From Cryptosporangium phraense (GTDB taxonomy: Bacteria > Actinomycetota > Actinomycetes > Mycobacteriales > Cryptosporangiaceae), in the NCBI RefSeq assembly GCF_006912135.1, contig NZ_VIRS01000001.1:372001-436000 (forward strand): a DNA stretch of 64,000 nucleotides, read 5' to 3'. Positions 17,501-25,685 of the stretch are shown here, piece by piece (the stretch's first letter is position 1; each line of letters opens with the position of its first letter). Both the position numbers and the translations under genes were made by a program. The notes beneath the pieces are model-generated. The model saw only the letters and a program-made list of their open reading frames with translations. It was not told where the DNA came from and did not search any database.

Positions 17501-17948
17501 GCCTGCCCAACACGGTTGCTCACCGCCGCCCGCCAGACGCCGCCACCCGCCGCCCGCCGCCTCCCGCCAGACGCCGCCACCCGCCGCCTACCGCCAGACG
17601 CCGCCCGCCGCTAGCCGCTGGACGCCGGACTCCCACCGCCGGGCGCCGCTGCCCCGCCGCACCCAAACCAACGCAGCCCGCGCAGCACCGCCAGACCAGC
17701 ACAGCCGACCAGCACAGCCAACCGGCGCCAGCCGACCAGCGCACCCGACCGACCCGGAGTAGCCGCCTCCCGCTGGCTCGCCTTCATCCGCGCGAAGCGC
17801 GACCGGCCGACCCCGCCCACGCCACCGGTACGGCACCCGCCGTCCATCCGGCCGAACCAGCTCCCGCCGCACCACCGCGATGCCGACCACCGACACCCCG
17901 ACCGACCGCCACGACCCGCACCGATTCACCGCCGCTGCCTGGGCGACC

Positions 17949-18764
17949 TCAGCCCAGGCCCGGGGAATACACCCCGCCGATCGGTAGCGTCACATCCGGC
18001 GTCCTCATGTGGACGTCGAAATCATCGATGCGGAAGCCGCAGGCCAGCAGCGTCCGCATGGCGGGGTGCGGGCCCGGGAGCGCGAACGTGATCGCCGCGG
18101 TCCCCAGGGCGGCGACGGCCGCGTAGAGGGCGCCGGCCGCCATCCCGCGGTCGGGGCAGGTCAGGTGCGTGAGCACGGCGGGTGAGCCGACGCCGGCCGC
18201 GACGAGGCGGCTCCCGTCGCGGACGACGAGCGCGGTGGCGTCGTCGGCGCGGGTCCAGTACTCGAACAGCGGCGTCCGCGGCCGGCCCCAGCCGGTGAGG
18301 CGCGCGACCGCGGCCGCGGCGGTGCGCGCGTCGACCCGGTCGACGCGGAGGACGCCGAGCGGGAGACGGTCGGCCGGACCGCTCAGGTACAGCAACGGCC
18401 AGGACGGGACGAGCCCGGCGCGGACGTAGAGCGGCAGCGCGGCCGGGTGCTTGGAGCTGAACGTGTACCGGCCGCCCGCCGGAGCCGGCCACATCGCCCG
18501 GAGCAGCGCCGAGCCCACTCCGCGGGCGTGCACGGCCGGGTCGACGAACAGGTCCGTGAGCAGGGTCCCGGACGGGGTCGGCACCTCGCCGGCCCACCCC
18601 AGCACCTCCGACCCGCGAGCGGCGACCGCCCGCCCGATCGTCAGAATCAGCTCGACGTACGCCGCCTCGACGCCCGACTCGGTGTCGGGCTGATCGGTGG
18701 CGCGACTGATTGCGCGGATGCCGGGTAAATCGACCGGGGTCACCGCGCGTACCTGCACGGTCAC
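17949..18764 (-). CDS. GNAT-family N-acetyltransferase
   Basis: A 271-residue protein. The first half is a GNAT domain with the acetyl-CoA site FVDPAVHARGVGSALL (motif A, R/Q-x-x-G-x-G/A). The second half looks like a degenerate second GNAT unit (ALVVRDGSRLVAAGVG...ALGTAAITFALPG). Two-domain GNATs of this kind act on small molecules or proteins; the acceptor is unknown. It is divergent from the DUF1810 gene, 26 bp apart, so they share a promoter region. Confidence 0.8.
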   Translation of the reverse strand: MTVQVRAVTPVDLPGIRAISRATDQPDTESGVEAAYVELILTIGRAVAARGSEVLGWAGEVPTPSGTLLTDLFVDPAVHARGVGSALLRAMWPAPAGGRYTFSSKHPAALPLYVRAGLVPSWPLLYLSGPADRLPLGVLRVDRVDARTAAAAVARLTGWGRPRTPLFEYWTRADDATALVVRDGSRLVAAGVGSPAVLTHLTCPDRGMAAGALYAAVAALGTAAITFALPGPHPAMRTLLACGFRIDDFDVHMRTPDVTLPIGGVYSPGLG

Positions 18765-18790
18765 GACTCTAGCGACGAGAGGCTCGCCCC

Positions 18791-19213
18791 ATGGACTACC
18801 GGCTGGAAAGGTTCGTGAGCGCCCAGGACAGCGGCGACGGGTACGACTCGATACTCGCCGAACTGCGCGCCGGCCGGAAGGTGAGCCACTGGATGTGGTA
18901 CGTGTTCCCGCAGGTCGACGGCTTGGGCAGCAGCTCGATGGCCCGTCGGTACGCGATCGGCTCGCTCGACGAGGCCCGCGCCTACCTGGCCCACCCGGTG
19001 CTCCGCGCGCGCCTCGACGCGGCCGTCGACGCGCTCCTCGGCGTCGACGGGCGCAGCATCACGACGATCCTGGGCCCGGTCGACGCGATGAAGCTCCGCT
19101 CGTCGATGACGCTGTTCGACGCGGCCGAGCCGGAAGCCGGCGGATTCCGGAAAATCCTGGACAAGTACTTCCACGGCCAGTCCGACGACCGGACGACGGC
19201 CCTTCTGCCCTAG
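18791..19213 (+). CDS. DUF1810 family protein
   Basis: A 140-residue protein that matches the DUF1810 family over its full length: it begins YRLERFVSAQD, contains the invariant WMWYVFPQVDGLG stretch, and ends with MTLFDAAEPEAGGFRKILDKYF. The family is widespread and cytoplasmic, with no assigned biochemical role. It stands alone, 25 bp before the acyl-CoA ligase gene. Confidence 0.85.
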   Translation: MDYRLERFVSAQDSGDGYDSILAELRAGRKVSHWMWYVFPQVDGLGSSSMARRYAIGSLDEARAYLAHPVLRARLDAAVDALLGVDGRSITTILGPVDAMKLRSSMTLFDAAEPEAGGFRKILDKYFHGQSDDRTTALLP

Positions 19214-19238
19214 CCGACCGTCGTGTGACGATGCAGCG

Positions 19239-20795
19239 ATGGACATCGTCGCCCAGGCTCGGCAGCACACGCTCGGTGACCTCCCCCGACGCTCGGCGCG
19301 CCGGTTCGGGAGCAAGACCGCGATCATCGACGGCGACACCCGCCTGACGTTCGCCGAGCTGGACGCGGTCGTCGACCGCACCGCCGCCGGGCTCGACGCG
19401 GCCGGGCTGGAGAAGGGCGACCGGCTCGCGCTGCTCTCGCACAACTGCTGGCAGTTCGCGGTGCTCCAGTACGCGACCGCCCGCCGGGGCGTCGTCCTCG
19501 TCCCGATCAACTTCATGCTCGGGCCGGACGAGATCGCCTACGTCCTCGACCACAGCGGCGCGGCCGCGTTCGTCGTCGAGGACGCCCTGACCTCGACGGC
19601 GGAGAAGGCGATCGCCGCGTCGGCCGGCACCGTGACGCACCGGTTCGCGATCGGTGACGGCCAGCCCGGCTGGCCCAGCGTCACCGAGCTCACCGACTAC
19701 GACGGGCCGCAGCCGCCGGACGTGCTGGTCGCGGACGACGACCCGACCCGGCTGATGTACACGAGCGGCACAGAGTCGCGTCCGAAGGGCGCGATCCTCA
19801 CCAGCCGGGCGCTGCTCTGGCAGTACGCGAGCTGCGCGATCGACGGCGAGATGACGTTCGACGACATCGAGGTGCACTCGCTGCCGCTCTACCACTGCGC
19901 GCAGCTGGACTGCTTCCTCAACGTCGACGTCTACACCGGCGCGACCAGCGTCATCCTGCCCGCCCCGGCGCCCGCGGCGATCCTGCGGGCGATCGAGGAG
20001 CACGGGGCGACGAAGTTCTTCGCCCCGCCGACCGTGTGGATCGCGTTACTGCGCTCGCCCGAGTTCGACAGCACCGACCTCTCCACGCTGCGCAAGGGCT
20101 ACTACGGCGCATCCCCGATGCCGGTCGAGATCCTGCAGGAGCTGTCCCGGCGCCTGCCGGACGTCCGCTTCTGGAACTTCTACGGCCAGACCGAGATGGC
20201 TCCGCTCGCGACGATCCTCCGGCCCGACGAGCAGATCCCGCACGCGGGATCGGCCGGGCGTCCGGCCATCAACGTCGAGACGATCGTGGTGGACGAGGCT
20301 GATCAGCCGGTGCCGGTCGGCGTCGTCGGGGAGATCGTGCACCGGAGCCCGCACGCGACCCTCGGCTACTACCGGGACGACGAGAAGACCGCCGACGCGT
20401 TCCGCAACGGTTGGTTCCACTCCGGGGACCTCGGGGTGTTCGACGCCGACGGGTATCTGAGCGTCGTCGACCGGAAGAAGGACATGATCAAGACGGGCGG
20501 GGAGAACGTCGCCAGCCGTGAGGTCGAGGAGGCGCTGTACCAGCACGCGGGGATCGCCGAGGTCGCGGTGTTCGGCATCGACCATCCGTACTGGGTGGAG
20601 GCGGTGACCGCGGTCGTGGTCCCTCGAGAGCCCGGTCTCGATCCGGACGAGGTGCTGGCGTTCGGGAGGTCGGTGCTGGCCGGGTTCAAGACGCCGAAGT
20701 ACGTGGTGATCGCGGAGGCGTTGCCGAAGAATCCGAGCGGGAAGATCTTGAAGAGGGAGCTCCGGGCCCGGTACGGCCACCTCGGCCAGAGCTAG
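19239..20795 (+). CDS. Acyl-CoA synthetase (AMP-dependent ligase)
   Basis: A 518-residue ANL-superfamily ligase. The AMP-binding P-loop is MYTSGTESRPKGAIL, the adenylation motif YGQTEMAPL is present, and the hinge/catalytic region is SGDLGVFDADGYLSVVDRKKD. The catalytic lysine lies in NPSGKILKREL near the end. It activates a carboxylic acid to its CoA ester; similarity is to the FadD13-like medium/long-chain group, but the chain length cannot be read. Its TAG stop shares one CTAG with the stop of the convergent gene. Confidence 0.88.
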   Translation: MDIVAQARQHTLGDLPRRSARRFGSKTAIIDGDTRLTFAELDAVVDRTAAGLDAAGLEKGDRLALLSHNCWQFAVLQYATARRGVVLVPINFMLGPDEIAYVLDHSGAAAFVVEDALTSTAEKAIAASAGTVTHRFAIGDGQPGWPSVTELTDYDGPQPPDVLVADDDPTRLMYTSGTESRPKGAILTSRALLWQYASCAIDGEMTFDDIEVHSLPLYHCAQLDCFLNVDVYTGATSVILPAPAPAAILRAIEEHGATKFFAPPTVWIALLRSPEFDSTDLSTLRKGYYGASPMPVEILQELSRRLPDVRFWNFYGQTEMAPLATILRPDEQIPHAGSAGRPAINVETIVVDEADQPVPVGVVGEIVHRSPHATLGYYRDDEKTADAFRNGWFHSGDLGVFDADGYLSVVDRKKDMIKTGGENVASREVEEALYQHAGIAEVAVFGIDHPYWVEAVTAVVVPREPGLDPDEVLAFGRSVLAGFKTPKYVVIAEALPKNPSGKILKRELRARYGHLGQS

Positions 20796-21415
20796 CCGAC
20801 GGGCGTCTCGGCCGGGGCCTCGTAGCTGAAAAGGGTCAGATCGACCGGGTTCACGACGTCGGGTAAGCAACCGCTCTTGACGACCTCCGACGGGTTGCCC
20901 AGCACGATCGAGTGCGCCGGGACGTCGTGCGTGACCAGCGCGCCGGCCAGGATCCGGGAGCCTCGTCCGACGCGGACTCCCCCGGTGACGACCGCATTCG
21001 GTCCAATCCAGACCTCGTCCTCGATGACCGGATAGCGGGTCGTGCGGGTGCCGTCGGGAGCGATCGAATCGGCCTGGCCGATCGTCACGCCGTGGAAGAG
21101 CGTGACGTTGGCGCCGATCGTCGCGCCCGGGCTCACGACCAGACCCCAGCCGTGCTGGATCGCCAGCCCCGGCCCGATGCGCGTCGCCGCGGGCAGGTCG
21201 GCCGCGCCCCGGCCGGACGTGTACCGGTGGGCGATCCGCGCCGGCAGTAGGGCCACGCGCGCGAGCCCACCGCGGCCGGCCAGCCGCTGAATCAGGCGCA
21301 AAGTACAGGTCATCCGGAAAGTGCGACTCCGGACGAATAGTTTCAGCATTCCCGAGCGCCCGAAATCGCCATTGATCCGGAATGCGTCAGCGTCAGCCGG
21401 TCGGAGGGTGCGCAT
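20792..21415 (-). CDS. Serine acetyltransferase-like hexapeptide-repeat transferase
   Basis: A 207-residue left-handed beta-helix acyltransferase. Hexapeptide repeats run through IGPGLAIQHGWGLVVSPGATIGANVTLFHGVTIG. The catalytic histidine is probably in FHGVTIG, and the C-terminal NPSEVVKSG is CysE/WcaF-like. The N-terminal region is shorter and more basic than in true CysE, so the acceptor may be a sugar or another alcohol. There is no adjacent cysteine or polysaccharide gene. Confidence 0.7.
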   Translation of the reverse strand: MRTLRPADADAFRINGDFGRSGMLKLFVRSRTFRMTCTLRLIQRLAGRGGLARVALLPARIAHRYTSGRGAADLPAATRIGPGLAIQHGWGLVVSPGATIGANVTLFHGVTIGQADSIAPDGTRTTRYPVIEDEVWIGPNAVVTGGVRVGRGSRILAGALVTHDVPAHSIVLGNPSEVVKSGCLPDVVNPVDLTLFSYEAPAETPVG

Positions 21416-21453
21416 ATCGGGTCCCTTTAGCCTTGTGCATTGTTGGCGGAAAT

Positions 21454-21807
21454 TTACCCCGCTAGTAGCACCGCTACCAGGGCCAGCGCGGCCGGAACCG
21501 TCTGCACATAGAGAATTCGGCGGCTGACCGTGAGCGCGCCGTAAATGCCCGCCACCACCACACAGAGCAGAAAGAACACCGCGAACGAGAAATCGTCGGC
21601 GATCAGGCTCCAGATCAGGCCGGCGGCCAGGAATCCGTTGTACAGCCCCTGGTTCGCCGCGAGCGTCGCACTCTCGGCCGCGAATTCCGGCGTCGTGCCG
21701 AACGTCCGCTGCCCGCGCGGCCCACGCCAGAGGAACATCTCCAGCACGAGGATGTACACGTGGATCACCGCGACCACGCCGACCAGGACTTTCGCTGCTA
21801 GTTCCAC
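21454..21807 (-). CDS. DUF1304 family small membrane protein
   Basis: A 117-residue membrane protein from a GTG at 21807. It has four hydrophobic segments with the DUF1304 hallmarks: VIHVYILVLEMFLW in the first helix, then NQGLYNGFLAAGL in the second. Function in the family is unknown. It is divergent from the histidine kinase gene 81 bp away. The same frame is open far upstream, but that is antisense to the kinase. Confidence 0.8.
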   Translation of the reverse strand: MELAAKVLVGVVAVIHVYILVLEMFLWRGPRGQRTFGTTPEFAAESATLAANQGLYNGFLAAGLIWSLIADDFSFAVFFLLCVVVAGIYGALTVSRRILYVQTVPAALALVAVLLAG

Positions 21808-21888
21808 AGCGCCGGAGCGTACGGTTCCCGCCCGTCCGGGTGAATAGCGGGGATCCCTCGCGCGGGCGAGGTTTCTGTCGGGGGTGCC

Positions 21889-24768
21889 GTGCACACTGGA
21901 TCGGTGCCGGCCCGGTACCGCGTCGATCTCCTGGTGGCCGCGTTCGTCGCGGTGCCGGTCACCGGGCAGCTCGTCAGCGCCTCGGACGTCACGGTGTTGG
22001 GCGTGCTGCTCAACGCCGGCACGGTGGTGCCGCTGGTCTGGCGAAGGCGGGCTCCGTTCGCCGCCGCGCTGGCCGTGTTCGCGGCCGGGCTGCTCGCCTC
22101 GGCGTACGCCCGGCCCGGGCAGATGCTGCAGTACGGCGCGCTCGTCGCCGGATATACGGTCGCCGACCTGGCCCGGCACCGGTGGCAGCGGTGGGGCGTG
22201 CTGGTCGGGCAGTGTCTGTTGATCCCGCCCGGCGCGATCTGGATCAAGCACAACACGCTGCCCGAGTTCCTGTTCACGATGCTGCTGCCGATCGCCGCGT
22301 GGCTGCTCGGCACGCTCGCCCGGGCGAATCGCGAGCGGAGCGACGCGCTGGCCGCCCGTGCGTCCGATCTGGAGCGTCGGCTGGCCGCCGACGCCGCCCG
22401 CGCCGCCGCGGAGGAGCGCGCCCGGATCGCGCGCGACATGCACGACGTGCTCGCCCACGCGGTGAGCGTGATGGTCGTGCAGGCCGAGGCCGGTCCGGTC
22501 GTGGTCCGGTCCGACCCCGAGCGCGCCGAGCGCGCCTTCGAGGCGATCGCGGCCGCCGGCCGCGATGCGATGGTGCAGCTCCGCCGCTCCCTGGGCGTTC
22601 TCAAGGCCCATTCGGACGTCGCTGAGCTCGCGCCGCAGCCGACGGTCGCCGCGATTCCCGACCTGGTGGCGCGAGTCAGCGCGACGCACCTGCGGGTGAC
22701 GACGGAGGTGACAGGCGCGCCGGTGCCCCTCCCGCCGGACGCGGAGCTGGCCGCGTACCGGATCGTCCAGGAGGCGCTCACGAACGCGGTGAGACACGCC
22801 TCCGCGAGGGCGGTGGAGATCCGGCTCGACTGGGAGCCGGGCGGCCTGAAGGTGTCCGTCCGAGACGATGGCCAAGCGGTGTCATCGAGCGCCGGACCGG
22901 TCGCCAGGGGCCGCGAGCCGACCGCAGCGAGCGCCCGGGAGATCGGTGCGTCCGAGGCGAGCCCGGCCGGAGCCGGGGCCGGGGTGGCCGGGGCGGCCCG
23001 GGCCGGGTTAGCCGGGGCCGGCGGGGATGCAGCCGGGGTCAGCGCGGCTCGGGCGGAGGTGGCCGGTGCGCCTCAGGCGGGGGTGGCCGGCGCGGCTTGG
23101 GCGGAGGTGGCCGGGGCCGGCGCGGCCGGAAGGGATGTGGCCGGGGCGGGCGCGGCCGAAAGGGATGCGGCCGGAGTCAGCGCGGCTCGGGCGGGTCTGG
23201 CCGGGGCCGGCGCGGCCGAGGCGCGCACGGTCGGCACCGGTGCGATCGACAGGGATGCAGCCGGGATCGGCGCGGCTCGGCCGGGTGCGGCCGGGGCCGA
23301 GGCGGGCATGGTCGGCGCCGGTGCGGTCGGTATGGATCCGGTCGCGGTTGGCGCGGCAGCGGTCGGCGCTGGAAGGCTCGGTGGTCGCGGCGGGATCGGA
23401 CAGGGGCTGATCGGGGTGCGGGAGCGCGCGGCGGCGTGCGGCGGGTGGGCATCCGCCGGGCCGGCGGAGGGCGGTGGGTTCGTCGTTCGGGCCTGGCTTC
23501 CCGCGCTTCCTTCCCGCGCCACCACCGAACCAGTCCCCCCGGGCGCGAACCCCCGCGCCGCCAGTCACCACCACGCCGGCCGACACCCCGCTAGCCCTAG
23601 CCGCATCACCAGTCATCACCACGCCGGCCCCCACCACCTCGTCCGTCACGGCGGCGCCGTCCGCTTCCGCCACGTCCTCCACCGCCACCACCCCCGCCGC
23701 TTCGACCCCCGCCACCAGCGCGACCGCCACCACCGCGACCGCTGCCACCACGCCCGCCACCAGCGCGCTCGCGAACCCCACGGTCACCGGCACCACCGCA
23801 ACCGCCACCACCAGCAGCACGACCGGCGGCAGCACGACCGCCGGCAACGCGGCCACCGGCACTACGCCCACCACCAGCACCGCGACCGTCGGCACAGCGA
23901 CTACCACCAGCACGGTCGCCAGCGCCGTACCCGGCGGCACCGCGACTGCCGGCACCCCCGCCACCAGCGCGACCGCCAGTACCGCGACGGCCGGCGGCGT
24001 GGACGGTGGGGCGGCGGGCGGGGCTTTCGCGGGGCCTCGCTTTGGGGTCTTGCCGGGTGGCTCGGGTCGGCGCGCCGGAGGTCGGGGGTGATTCGGATCG
24101 TGGTGGCGGACGATCAGGAGCTCGTGCGCAGCGGGTTCGCGATGATCCTCGAGGCTCAAGCGGACTTCGACGTCGTGGCCGAGGTCGGCGACGGGGGCGC
24201 GGCCGTGGCAGCGGCACACGACCTCTCCCCCGACGTCGTCCTGCTCGACGTCCGGATGCCCGGGATGGACGGGCTGCGGGCCGCGCGCCGGATCTGCGCG
24301 GAGACGACCGCGAAGGTCGTCATGCTGACGACCTTCGACCAGGACGACTACGTGTACGACGCGCTCTACGCGGGCGCCAGCGGGTTCCTCCTCAAGGATC
24401 TCCGGCGCGACGACCTGGTGCACGCGGTCCGGGTCGTCGCCTCCGGCGAGGCGCTGCTGGCGCCGACCGTGACGCAGCGGCTGATCGCGGACGTCGTCCG
24501 GCAGCGCGCGGCCGGGGTGGTGACGCCGCACCGCCTGGATGCGCTGACCGCTCGCGAGCGGGAGACCTTACTGCTCCTCGGGCGCGGGCTCTCGAACGCC
24601 GAGATCGCGGCGGCGCTGGTGGTCAGCGAGCACACGGTCAAGACGCATGTGAGCAGCGTGCTGGGCAAGCTCGGTCTGCGGGACCGGATCCAGGCCGTGA
24701 TCGCCGCGTACGAAACCGGCCTGATCGTGCCCGGCAGCGCCGCCAGCGACTCGGCCGCCGACAGCTAA
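21889..24768 (+). CDS. Histidine kinase with expanded ATP lid, frame open into response regulator
   Basis: A single 959-codon frame. Residues 1-145 hold four or five membrane segments. HisKA_3 follows with RIARDMHDVLAH (phospho-His185), then the ATPase N box EALTNAVRHA (Asn299), G1 box DDG at 326-328 and G2 box GIGQGLIGVRER at about 502. G1-to-G2 is about 174 residues instead of the usual 15-25; the extra is Ala/Gly decapeptide repeats. The kinase should end near residue 535 (FVVRAWLP), but no stop occurs. About 190 His/Arg/Asp-rich residues lead, in frame, into a complete NarL-type regulator. A frame slip at a C6 run (23535-23540) would instead give a Thr/Ala-rich tail ending at TGA 24089-24091. 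GTG 21904 is an alternative start. Confidence 0.65.
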   Translation: MHTGSVPARYRVDLLVAAFVAVPVTGQLVSASDVTVLGVLLNAGTVVPLVWRRRAPFAAALAVFAAGLLASAYARPGQMLQYGALVAGYTVADLARHRWQRWGVLVGQCLLIPPGAIWIKHNTLPEFLFTMLLPIAAWLLGTLARANRERSDALAARASDLERRLAADAARAAAEERARIARDMHDVLAHAVSVMVVQAEAGPVVVRSDPERAERAFEAIAAAGRDAMVQLRRSLGVLKAHSDVAELAPQPTVAAIPDLVARVSATHLRVTTEVTGAPVPLPPDAELAAYRIVQEALTNAVRHASARAVEIRLDWEPGGLKVSVRDDGQAVSSSAGPVARGREPTAASAREIGASEASPAGAGAGVAGAARAGLAGAGGDAAGVSAARAEVAGAPQAGVAGAAWAEVAGAGAAGRDVAGAGAAERDAAGVSAARAGLAGAGAAEARTVGTGAIDRDAAGIGAARPGAAGAEAGMVGAGAVGMDPVAVGAAAVGAGRLGGRGGIGQGLIGVRERAAACGGWASAGPAEGGGFVVRAWLPALPSRATTEPVPPGANPRAASHHHAGRHPASPSRITSHHHAGPHHLVRHGGAVRFRHVLHRHHPRRFDPRHQRDRHHRDRCHHARHQRAREPHGHRHHRNRHHQQHDRRQHDRRQRGHRHYAHHQHRDRRHSDYHQHGRQRRTRRHRDCRHPRHQRDRQYRDGRRRGRWGGGRGFRGASLWGLAGWLGSARRRSGVIRIVVADDQELVRSGFAMILEAQADFDVVAEVGDGGAAVAAAHDLSPDVVLLDVRMPGMDGLRAARRICAETTAKVVMLTTFDQDDYVYDALYAGASGFLLKDLRRDDLVHAVRVVASGEALLAPTVTQRLIADVVRQRAAGVVTPHRLDALTARERETLLLLGRGLSNAEIAAALVVSEHTVKTHVSSVLGKLGLRDRIQAVIAAYETGLIVPGSAASDSAADS
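22960..23390 (+). repeat. 30-bp coding tandem repeat inside the kinase ATP lid
   Basis: About a dozen degenerate units, mostly 30 bp, encode decapeptides such as VAGAGAAERD, AAGVSAARAG and LAGAGAAEAR. They lie between the G1 and G2 ATP-binding boxes of the histidine kinase. Most copies preserve reading frame. Confidence 0.8.
24088..24768 (+). CDS. NarL/LuxR-type response regulator
   Basis: A 226-residue regulator if started at the GTG at 24088, which has GGAGG six bases upstream. The receiver domain has the acidic pair Asp8-Asp9, phospho-acceptor Asp54 in VLLDVRMPGMDG, and the TTFDQDD and FLLKD motifs. The C-terminal LuxR HTH is LTARERETLLLLGRGLSNAEIA...VSEHTVKTHVSSVLGKL. It is the partner of the kinase encoded in the same frame upstream. 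Its start overlaps a TGA in the neighbouring frame as GTGA, the coupling pattern seen elsewhere in this window. The last codons merge into a 15-bp repeat. Confidence 0.85.
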   Translation: MIRIVVADDQELVRSGFAMILEAQADFDVVAEVGDGGAAVAAAHDLSPDVVLLDVRMPGMDGLRAARRICAETTAKVVMLTTFDQDDYVYDALYAGASGFLLKDLRRDDLVHAVRVVASGEALLAPTVTQRLIADVVRQRAAGVVTPHRLDALTARERETLLLLGRGLSNAEIAAALVVSEHTVKTHVSSVLGKLGLRDRIQAVIAAYETGLIVPGSAASDSAADS

Positions 24769-24777
24769 GCCGCCAAG

Positions 24778-24837
24778 AATTCAGCCGACAAGAACTCGGC
24801 CGACGAGAACTCAGCCGACCAGGACTCAGCCGCCGGA
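24778..24837. repeat. 15-bp tandem repeat just after the response regulator gene
   Basis: Copies of AACTCAGCCGACAAG with small changes start at 24778, 24793, 24808 and 24823, period 15. A weaker copy lies in the last codons of the regulator gene (from about 24749), so the array straddles its stop codon. Confidence 0.75.
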
Positions 24838-24902
24838 GGGATCCGTCCAGATGGCTCCTGACGGCGATGTGGACGCGCCCGCCGCCCGCCGACGATCGGG
24901 CC

Positions 24903-25448
24903 ATGTACATCGCTGCTCCACTGCTGCTGCTCGCTTACGGCGTCATCCGGCTGATCGACGGGCGGGACGGGGCCCACGGACCGGGCCCGGCCTGGACTAC
25001 CGGCCACCTGCTGTTCCTGGCCTCCTTACTGATCTTCGGACTCATCGCCCTGGACGTGCGACGCCGACTGAACACCGTTCCGGGGGCGGTCGCGGCGGCC
25101 GCGACCCTGGTCGGACTGATCGCGTTCGTGAAGACCGTGGTGATCGACATCGTGGTCGGGCTCCGGGCCTCCGATCACGAGGCCATGCACGCGGTCCGGG
25201 AACAGTACGAGTCCGGGGCCGACCGCGTCGTCGACCCGCTGTCGCCGCTGTTCCCGATCGGGCTGGCCGTGCTGTTGGTGCTGCTGGCGGTGTCCCGGCG
25301 CGTCCCGTGGTGGAGTCCGGTTCTTGCCGTGTGCGGCTTCTGTTCGATCGTGGCGACGCTCGATCTGCTGCCGGTCGCCGCGATGCTTCTGCTCGTCGCG
25401 CTGGTACCGCTGGCCCGGGAGCGCACACCGGCCGCCGTCACCCGCTGA
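24903..25448 (+). CDS. Polytopic membrane protein of unknown function
   Basis: A 181-residue protein with about six hydrophobic segments, from the ATG at 24903. Conserved-looking polar parts are RLIDGRDGAHGPGPAWTTGH after the first helix and SDHEAMHAVREQYESGADRVVDPLSPLFPIG in a central loop. No named family is recognised. It follows the two-component genes after the 15-bp repeat and could be part of that unit, but the gap of 134 bp argues for separate expression. Confidence 0.65.
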   Translation: MYIAAPLLLLAYGVIRLIDGRDGAHGPGPAWTTGHLLFLASLLIFGLIALDVRRRLNTVPGAVAAAATLVGLIAFVKTVVIDIVVGLRASDHEAMHAVREQYESGADRVVDPLSPLFPIGLAVLLVLLAVSRRVPWWSPVLAVCGFCSIVATLDLLPVAAMLLLVALVPLARERTPAAVTR

Positions 25449-25585
25449 GCACGGCCGTCATCGCCCGCCCACGCCGACTCCCCGCGCCTGCCCGCCGTGC
25501 ACGCCGACCAGGAGCGCCCCTCCGGCCGTGCCCGCGTGTCCCCCACGCCCGCGGCGCCGGCCATGCCCGCGCCTTCCGCCACGGC

Positions 25586-25610
25586 CGCCTCCCGCCTCGT
25601 GAGGGAGGCG
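25586..25610. terminator. GC-rich hairpin between convergent genes
   Basis: CGCCTCCC pairs with GGGAGGCG across a 9-base loop, in the 237-bp gap between the membrane protein and the convergent TetR gene. There is no T run, as is common in actinobacteria. The rest of the gap is GC-rich low-complexity sequence. Confidence 0.35.
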
Positions 25611-25685
25611 CCCACCTCCCACCGCGCGGAGAAGGCGCCCGCCTCCCGCCCGCGCCGGCCGACGCGCAGAAGAAGGCCTCCGCCT

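Larger units (their letters stand above)
16669..17948. other. Gene-free repetitive GC-rich block
   Basis: A 1.28-kb stretch without a convincing gene. Long frames are open on both strands only because the DNA is GC-rich and periodic; their translations are Pro/Arg/Thr or Gly/Trp/Arg low complexity. It contains a 22-bp array (16903-17022), a 66-bp array (17157-17500), and irregular copies of CGCCAGACGCCGCC (17531, 17575, 17592). Confidence 0.6.

Noticed and set aside
16721-17614. 250-codon frames on both strands in the repetitive block
   Set aside because: They follow the 22- and 66-bp DNA repeats, whose lengths drift by one base, and have no conserved motif.
23008-24531. 507-codon minus-strand frame across the kinase-regulator linker
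   Set aside because: Its ends are antisense to conserved receiver and HATPase sequence; the hydrophobic middle is a product of the repeat. No ribosome site or family was seen. I keep it only as part of the linker finding.
25449-25685. Small coding region between the membrane protein and TetR genes
   Set aside because: All frames are Pro/Arg/Ala low complexity; only a hairpin is supported.
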